64,000 nucleotides of DNA from Coniella vitis (Eukaryota; Ascomycota; Sordariomycetes; Diaporthales; Schizoparmaceae), in assembly GCA_011317545.1 (NCBI GenBank), contig WUJK01000003.1:1550001-1614000 (forward strand), given 5' to 3'. The notes under the pieces were generated by a model. It ran no database searches and was not told the origin of the DNA. It saw only the letters and a list, made by a program, of their open reading frames with translations. Below are positions 57,087-64,000 of the stretch, piece after piece. The position numbers were made by a program, and so were the translations under genes. How positions within the stretch are numbered: the stretch's first letter is position 1; every line of letters starts with the position of its first letter.

Positions 57087-60000
57087 GAACAAGCCGAGAT
57101 GGTCCTGGGCGGAGTGTCACTCGCAGGACAGAATGCCTCGTGGTGTCTTTTATAGCTATCGCATAAGGTTCATCAAGCTACAAGAAGTTCAAGGAAACGC
57201 GTGCACCACTTCAAGCAGCCGAGGAAGGCGAGATGTTTGCCACACAGCTTTGGGTAGAGACTTGCACTGCCAGCGTGCTCGTGGTCTAAGCAGAGCAGCT
57301 ACGTGCGTAATGGATCGTCGAATGCCTCGTTGTCCCCTGGCGTCGTTCAGTCTGCTTTCACCGTCGCTGAGGACTGTGGTTTCGCGGCGATCCAGCTCTT
57401 TGCGAGTCGCAAGCCTCGGGAAACCCTTCTTCAAGACAGCTATGAGCGCAGCGATTCTCCATGGCCTCTAGAGCGATCTGTAGAAGGTCAAGTTTGTGTA
57501 ATTAGCTTCAGAAAAGGGCACGGGAAACCGCTAGACATACGGGGACTGCATGATGTGCTGGAGACGTCTACATGAAGTAGATATTCTGGTGAACTCGTGT
57601 GCTGAGTGAGGCATGCAGGCTTTTGGCCAAGTGTGTAAAGAGAGTTCACGGCCACAAGAAGGCAGTGGACTGTATGTAAGTATAGAGCAGACGGAGATAA
57701 CACGAACGCTCATAGGAAGAGAGAGAAAACAGGCTCAGGGCTACGGGCCTACATACACACGATAGACAAGAATAACAAAGAGAAAACGTAACGCAGACAG
57801 CGCAGCTATAGACCAGGATCGCCAGCTAAGGCTCTCTGGTACGTACATACTGTGCGCTGCATGGTGGCAATGGTGGTGGAGAGGCAGCATACGGCACAGG
57901 TGTCTCGCCCACACTGCAATGTGATGAAGGCCGATTGTCTTGAGGCGCTGGCGACAAAGGGAGGAAGTAGCAGGTGTGGAACAAGAGGCCGGCGCAGCGA
58001 GGTCCAAGGTCACAAAAGCGCAGACACCTGGTCATCGGATGATATCGTCGTCCGCCCTGGGCTGCAGGGCAGGAGGAGGAGCAGGAGGAGGAGCAGCAGG
58101 AGGAGGAAAGAAGGAGGAGGACAAGGGCCACGATGCCGTCAAGCAAAGTGCTATGTACTGGGTACCAGTCCGCAGTACCAGGATACCTACTTAGGGCATC
58201 GCTTACATAGTACAAAGTACAGTCGAGGCAAGGGTACAAGTACAACCTACCGCGATATGGGCCCCTGTACCCTGATTTCTTTGGCGGAGTTTTCCCTTGT
58301 CTTCGGGCCCTTCGCGTAGCAGCCACGTACTGTACTATGGCAGCAATCCTCTCCTAATAGTACAGCCAAGATACAAGCGTTGAGTGACATGGCACTGCAG
58401 CCGCGGTGGGATATCTGTCGTTGTGCCCACTCGAGCGTCTCAAGCGGTAATTATATTAGGTAGGTTGATGGGAGATACGCAAGGGTTTACCGTATACTTG
58501 TAGCCCGTCAACCCTAACCCTCTTCCATGTCGTTAGTACTATGTACTTCTAGCTCGCTGCTCCTTTGGCTCTTGACTTGTCCATCCTCCTCCTCCTCCAC
58601 TTGCTCCGCTCAGAGGAAGCCATCCATTCATCTGCCGGCCCCCCGCGAGCTGGGTGCTCATGAGATGAGACAGACGAAACCAAACGCTTTCCGACGCACC
58701 TGATACTATGTATCTCGGCCCGTCACACACACTCACAAACCTTGTGCAGCTGAACAGCAGCCTGCCCGCCTGCCCGCCTGCCCGCCTGCCCCCGGCTCCT
58801 GTGAACGGTCCTGTACGCCCCCAGCACCCCTGGCTCTTGAACCAAACGTTACGTGCGCCACACCGGGCCCCAGAAGCGTTGCATCACGGCTCTCGCCCAC
58901 ACGACACCCCACGGCAAAGCTGCCGGGCCAAGCGGACCAGCAAGTCTCGTTGCTCTCTACTACGTAGGCGATACCACGAGTTCGGACTGGCAGGGCTGGC
59001 GGAGCTTCCTTCTCGATTCGACGAGGGCTTTCCTGCACGCACGGCCAATTGTCACAATCTGTCAAGGCGCTGTGGGCCGTTTGGAGAGTGCATTGTTGCT
59101 GCTGTTGCCTTCGATTGGTGGTACCATGCTCCTCTGAGCCAAGTAGTACTGCTACCGCGCGCCGTTCGGCCTCCTCCAGCGCATGGTACTTTTACTGCGA
59201 CCTTGGCCAGCAAGACCCGGTCAAATCACGTACCGCCACGGTCTGGTCGTGGCTTGTCCATAGTGGATAAAGCACAACAGCTGGAAAAGCAGGCATGCAA
59301 TACAGCCTGGCCATCACCTTCTGCCAGTGACAAAAGCTAGCATGGATGAAGCTCACGGCAAGCCGCGTGGTGTTTCTGTATATAGTACGTGGTACGCCCC
59401 GCCATCAGATGCTCCAGTCTGCCGGCAGTTGTATCGCCAGGATCGCCAGCTCCTCTCCAACCACGCAGCGATCCGTTCCCCGTGCAAGCCAGCTTTGAGC
59501 CAACCCACTTTTCTATCATCTGCTGGCGGTTATTGGTGTCCAGCATTGTTTTTAGAATGCTTGCCGCTCCCAGACGGAGACGCGTTACTGATATACAAAG
59601 CTGTTTGACATTCCAAGGATGAACCTTGAATGCTGACTTTTAATTCTGCGACGCCGACATCAGACGCTGGCGGACCATGGATGACGTCTGGCAAGGGAAA
59701 AAGAATTCAACGCCTGTTATATTAGGACTCTCATCAAGCCGGTACATTGTATCAAACGTGGCATTTGACGGGCGCCGCCTGAGCATGCTACTATACAGTA
59801 GTGCCTGCAACGCAACGGTTGCCCCAAAGGGCTAGGTTATCATGTTACTATCTACGGTGAGAAGTAACTACAGGAGCAACGTGCCCCGCCTCAACAAGGC
59901 TTGAGCTTCGCTACCATGTCCCAATCGCCCCAATGCCACCGCCTGACTTGACTGTCTGTACGTCTATTCGCAGGACCTAGCTGGTATACCATGAACCCCG

Positions 60001-63000
60001 TCCTACTGGAGCCTTCGAGTATATCAAACGCGTGGAAAAGTCACCTCTGACACAGTTCCACAGTATCCTTTCCGACGAGAGGGCTATGCTTTCAGATCAA
60101 TAACAGAGCAGATGGTCCTCTGCCGGTGTCTGGACCAGTTCGGCTTTCCAAGCCACACAGTCTTTGGATCGCGACCATCCAGTCCCTACTTGGCTGTCCC
60201 CATCTGCGACAGCAGCCATGATCCACATTCTCAACGCCGTGGGACGAGGCATGCTTCATTGTCGTGTCAATCGTAACTCTGTCTGGTTTATCTAAACTGC
60301 ACGCCCGACTGGTCGCAGCTGCAAGCGATAACGCAGGCTGCAACCCTAAGTCTCAGCTCGATGCGCAGCACTTCGTCGATAGGTTCGACCATGTAACACA
60401 TCGATCACAAGTTGCAAGGTCGCCAAGGATCGGCATGATAAGCTTGTGGTATGTCGGTTAGATGCACCTGTGGTCTCGAACATCTACGTACTATGTTCTG
60501 TGGACGGGCAGGACCCGCGGGCTTGAGTAACGGCTCTGTGAGACCACTCAGCAAGACCAGTTCTCGCTGCGTACCCAAGAACATCCTGAAGCCCAGGCTG
60601 ATAGACCAGAGAGCCGCCGCTGTTTTATCGCAACAGCTCTCAAGAAGTGGCTCACAATTCGCGCAAAAGCGGCGTGCGGTCGTTGCTTTTCTGGTTCCAA
60701 AAATAGGCCAAGGCACGTATGTACAGACACATTCGTGAGCTGTGTACTATATGTAGATGCACGTACGAGAGTGCCAGGTGCGTACATGGACTCTACCGGT
60801 TTATACTAGACCGGTGCCCGATGTTCATCCCCCCCGTCTTGTCTCCGGGCTCCGCTCACTCGCATGCGTGCGTTATCTCAGACACGCTTCCCAGCCTGTT
60901 ACTAAGTACATACATAGTAGTAGCTACGGGGCTGGGTCGAAGCCTTCATTCAGCAACCGCCCAAGCAAGTTCAGGGCTAGCGCCTCCTTTGACCTTGCCT
61001 CTTTGGCTCGCCTCAACTCCTCAGCTGCTACAACGACCTTCTGCTTCGAGTCTGCCGATCGTCATCGTCTGCTTCGACCCTCGCGTACTCCTGCGGACTA
61101 CATGTCTTGGACATTTGCCCTAGGCCAGCCTCCATCCACTCGGGCAAACCAAGCCCTATCGTTACATCGCCGAAAGACGACGGAGAGCCTCTAAACGCGC
61201 GTCAGTCTGTGGAGACCGGCACTTTGCCAAACGACCACCGATGAAGCTCCCGAAAAGCCCCTAAAGTCGACAACGGCAGCTTCAGTCATTTGTTCTCGCT
61301 GCCACATCTCAACATGGTCGTCTTGAACCCGAGATTCCTGGGCCCTACCTGCCGTGCGGCTAGCTTCGGAGCGATTGATGTCGCTCTATGCTCAACTACC
61401 GAGCCCAAGACAGAATCTTATACAAAAGTATGCAGATACCTATGTCTGGCGCACAAGGCTTCGTCATCCTCTTTCACATTTGGAAGTCCCAGGGTGAGGG
61501 ACACGACGACTGCAGTCGCATTGCAGTAATGCTTTGCTGTGGCTGAGGACGCAGTCTGCCCGGAAAGAATGTTGCCCAGGACTTTTTCACGTCTGGAACG
61601 TGTTGAAACGACCCCGGACAGAGCTCTGCCTCGAAAAATCCATGGCTTGGAAGTAGAGATTCGGCTCAACTCCGGCCAATGCTACTCTACATGACTGTGT
61701 AACTTTCTATGTCAGTGACAAAGCCGCAAAGCTTCAGCTGAAACATCTTGCGGCTCGGGCCAACCAGACAGACTTCACAGGGTTGAAGAGACCTGAGCAA
61801 TTGGCATCTTCTTGATCGTATGGCAGCTTAGCTGAGAGAAGCCAGGAAAAGGCCAGACGTACGAGTCCAGACAAAGAAGGGATAGACCCGGCGTCAGTCA
61901 AGACGCTTCGGAGAGCTTTGCTTAAAAGTGTCCTGAAGTCAAGCTACCCTAGAGCTATACCAAGGGGGAAGGTGACCTCTCCCCAGGCCAAACGAAGGGT
62001 TCACGGGTCACAAGATGACGACGCGCAGGCCAGAGTATCCCACGATGCATGCGCCTCTGAGTTCAAGCTTAACTCTCGTACGAGCTATGTCACTCTCGGA
62101 GCCGGACTGACGAAAGCTGATTGGGATCTCGGGACGGCAATGATTCTTTGACAAAACCGACGCTCTCGTCATTGAATGCCAAGCAACCCTCGCATCACAC
62201 CAGGGTGCCTGAATGCGCGTCCCCGGACTTCAAGCACTACAAGAAGCACTTCGAACTCCCGACGACGCGTCATGGAGATGTGTGCTATGTCCCGCCATTC
62301 GCAACAATATTTGTTGAACCTCGACAAATGCCACTGTGCCCATGCTGCTCTTTCTGAAGGGACATCTGGCTGCGGCCTACAGTCGAGACTCGGCGGTCTC
62401 TCGCGCGAGCTAGCGAGCCACGCCGTCACTATTTCAGCTCACCTTCTCGACAGATAGCCTGCATTACAAATTCTGTGGAAGCGGGACCAGTGACGCAGCC
62501 ACAGTACAGTGCCTTGACCTGTCGTTTGAACCCCCACACGACAGCTTACCCCAGCTACCTAGCAACACATTCAGCTCCCGTGTTGTGGATCTTGACAACT
62601 ATACTCACAGGTAGCGGGGTGGTGTTCCGATGCGTCATGGTGGAACAGTCTGCCCGCGGCCCAGGGTTTACCGGACTTGTGTCGTGTCTGAATCCACCCA
62701 CCAACCAGATATCTGGCTCTCTTGAGATGTCTAGCGCCGAATGGGGTTTTCATCGAACCATATACTCACTGCAGCAGTCAACGAGCATGCCCATATGATC
62801 GCAGAGACGATCGGAATCAAAGCTGAAGACACAAAGGAGACTGCCGTTGCCGATTACCCAGGGATGGCAAGGTGGGTGGCACCACTACTACAACCTCACT
62901 TGCTCACCATCAATGAAGCGAGGGACGATCACCACCTCCAGACCGCGGTCTAGACGGGCCAAGGCCGCAAACCTCGCTTTACAGCGAGTGCAGGCGGCTT

Positions 63001-64000
63001 GGAGAAGGGCGTCCGTCCACGTTGGCACCCTATCCTCCTTTGCTGGCCGCAAATGCAAGAAAGGAAGTCCTAGTATTGCATTTCCGTACTTTGGATCACT
63101 TGTGAGGGAGTCTCCTGCGAACTATCGCCCGACTGTGGCAGTTCTACCAGCACCAGCATCACCACTCTTGCATATCATCGGCAGCTCTTCTACCCGGTGA
63201 TACTCTGCAATCACAGTACAGTCGCTATAGTGCCTGGCGCTTATGCACGATAGCTCTCGATGACCACCACCAAGGTAAAGGACGTGCATACAGATTGTGG
63301 TTGCTCGAGTGGGGGTTTACGGTCAGAAGGCAAGACTGAAGCAAAGACAGTGACAAGGGAAGTGAACCTATTCTGTGTCATACAGATGTATCGGCTACCA
63401 ACTAAAACAGAGCGTAAGTAGTCTGAATTTCGCCTCATGGATGTCGCAAAGAAGGTTTTGCTCGTGAGCCGCCGATGGCCGAGAGTACGACCTGAGTATG
63501 CGTCAGCCCAGAGTGTGGATGCTTGGTGTATTGGGGCTTAGTGTGAGAGTGAAAGGTAAAGACAGCTGACTGCTGGCCGTCCCTCGCGCCCTTCCCCACG
63601 CTTCCGTGGTCATCCCCCTCCCCTCGCCCTTCCCGCCCTTCTTACCCATCAGGCCCCAGAATTCCGCCATCTTTCAACAAGATTCTGGTTCTTGAGCACG
63701 AGGACGCTCCCCGGCACTCATTAGAGGAACACCTGACTGGTGCACATTAAAAACATGCAACTACGTGAGAGAATGACAGTTACTCGTTCGTGTTATCTGC
63801 GGCAGAACAAGCTGGTCAGGGCAAGTCGCGAACGATACGTAAGGAGCCTCCCCCTTCTCTCATATGTAACCCTGTGTATAAGATATCCAAGGGTTCTGTT
63901 AGACCTTCATCATGGTTTACTTGGTCTGGCGCGCTCTTATTCGAAGTAGCTTTGTAGTCGGGTTTTATAGTTGTTGGTCATATACATACACACCGATGTA
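57087..64000. other. Gene-free right end of the window, 6.9 kb
   Basis: No open frame has recognisable sequence. The interval holds TACTATGTA-type motifs at about 58204, 58537, 58705 and 60906. It also has purine-rich GGAGGAGCA repeats (58071-58125), a four-fold CCTGCCCG minisatellite (58764-58793), AACCCTAACCCT at 58510-58521, and a strongly pyrimidine-rich strip at 63560-63660. Open stretches from about 61,000 to 63,200 switch frame repeatedly; they could be remnants of a decayed gene or chance. Confidence 0.45.
58764..58793. repeat. Short minisatellite, unit CCTGCCCG
   Basis: About four tandem 8-bp units, ending in a C run. Located in gene-free sequence. Confidence 0.8.

Noticed and set aside
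1..64000. CRISPR array, operons, ribosome binding sites or insertion sequences
   Set aside because: The sequence is eukaryotic nuclear DNA; no direct-repeat/spacer array, no transposase-like frame and no terminal inverted repeats with target duplications were seen.

Overview
The window is nuclear DNA of a filamentous ascomycete, most likely a sordariomycete and probably Hypocreales (inference from protein style only; no species is claimed). The evidence is short (48-80 nt) introns with GTAAGT-like donors and CTAAC/CTGAC-like branch sites, eukaryotic housekeeping genes on both strands without operons, an intron-bearing eukaryotic tRNA, and Pezizomycotina-type protein families (TRP-like channel with long disordered tail, CVNH lectin, Zn2Cys6/C2H2 regulators). 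Gene models were spliced by eye. Every multi-exon model closes in frame, which is the main internal check.

Layout. 1-6.3 kb: 3' end of a TRP/Pkd2-like membrane protein (+), a cyanovirin-N homology protein (-), a tRNA-Ala(UGC) with intron (+), and an Hsp30-type small heat-shock protein (-) with heat-shock elements upstream. 6.3-9.7 kb: no gene seen. 9.7-11.8 kb: RRM+YTH m6A-reader-like protein (-). 11.8-19.9 kb: about 8 kb with no supportable gene. 19.9-32.4 kb is gene dense: proteasome beta-6 (-), PI4-kinase STT4 (+), dihydrouridine synthase DUS2 (+), PP2A methylesterase PPE1 (+), and a small predicted myristoylated protein (-). 33.5-36.1 kb: Zap1/ZafA-like C2H2 regulator (+). 37.6-43.7 kb: RPL35 (-) and GOS1 (+) head to head, then ATP10 (-) and the branched-chain ketoacid dehydrogenase E2 (+) head to head. 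46.4-47.2 kb: gluconokinase (-). 49.9-52.0 kb: protoporphyrinogen oxidase HEM14 (+). 52.8-57.1 kb: a 1343-residue protein with a Zn2Cys6-like motif and several C2H2 fingers (-). 57.1-64 kb: no supportable gene.

The genes do not form a pathway cluster. They are unrelated housekeeping functions: translation, proteolysis, lipid signalling, Golgi traffic, mitochondrial assembly, branched-chain amino-acid and haem metabolism. Several are arranged as divergent pairs sharing 0.6-0.7 kb promoters (PRE7/STT4, RPL35/GOS1, ATP10/BCKDH-E2).

The most unusual signal is not a gene. A 9-mer, TACTATGTA (reverse complement TACATAGTA), occurs at about 30 separate loci, often as near-perfect palindromes or 7-bp tandem units. 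All copies I found lie outside the coding exons, mostly in the large gene-free gaps. Other points worth attention are a GC-AG intron in PPE1, a 24-nt micro-exon in the CVNH gene, an ATG-only first coding exon and a 12-nt last exon in RPL35, and a C9-A6-G11 hairpin.
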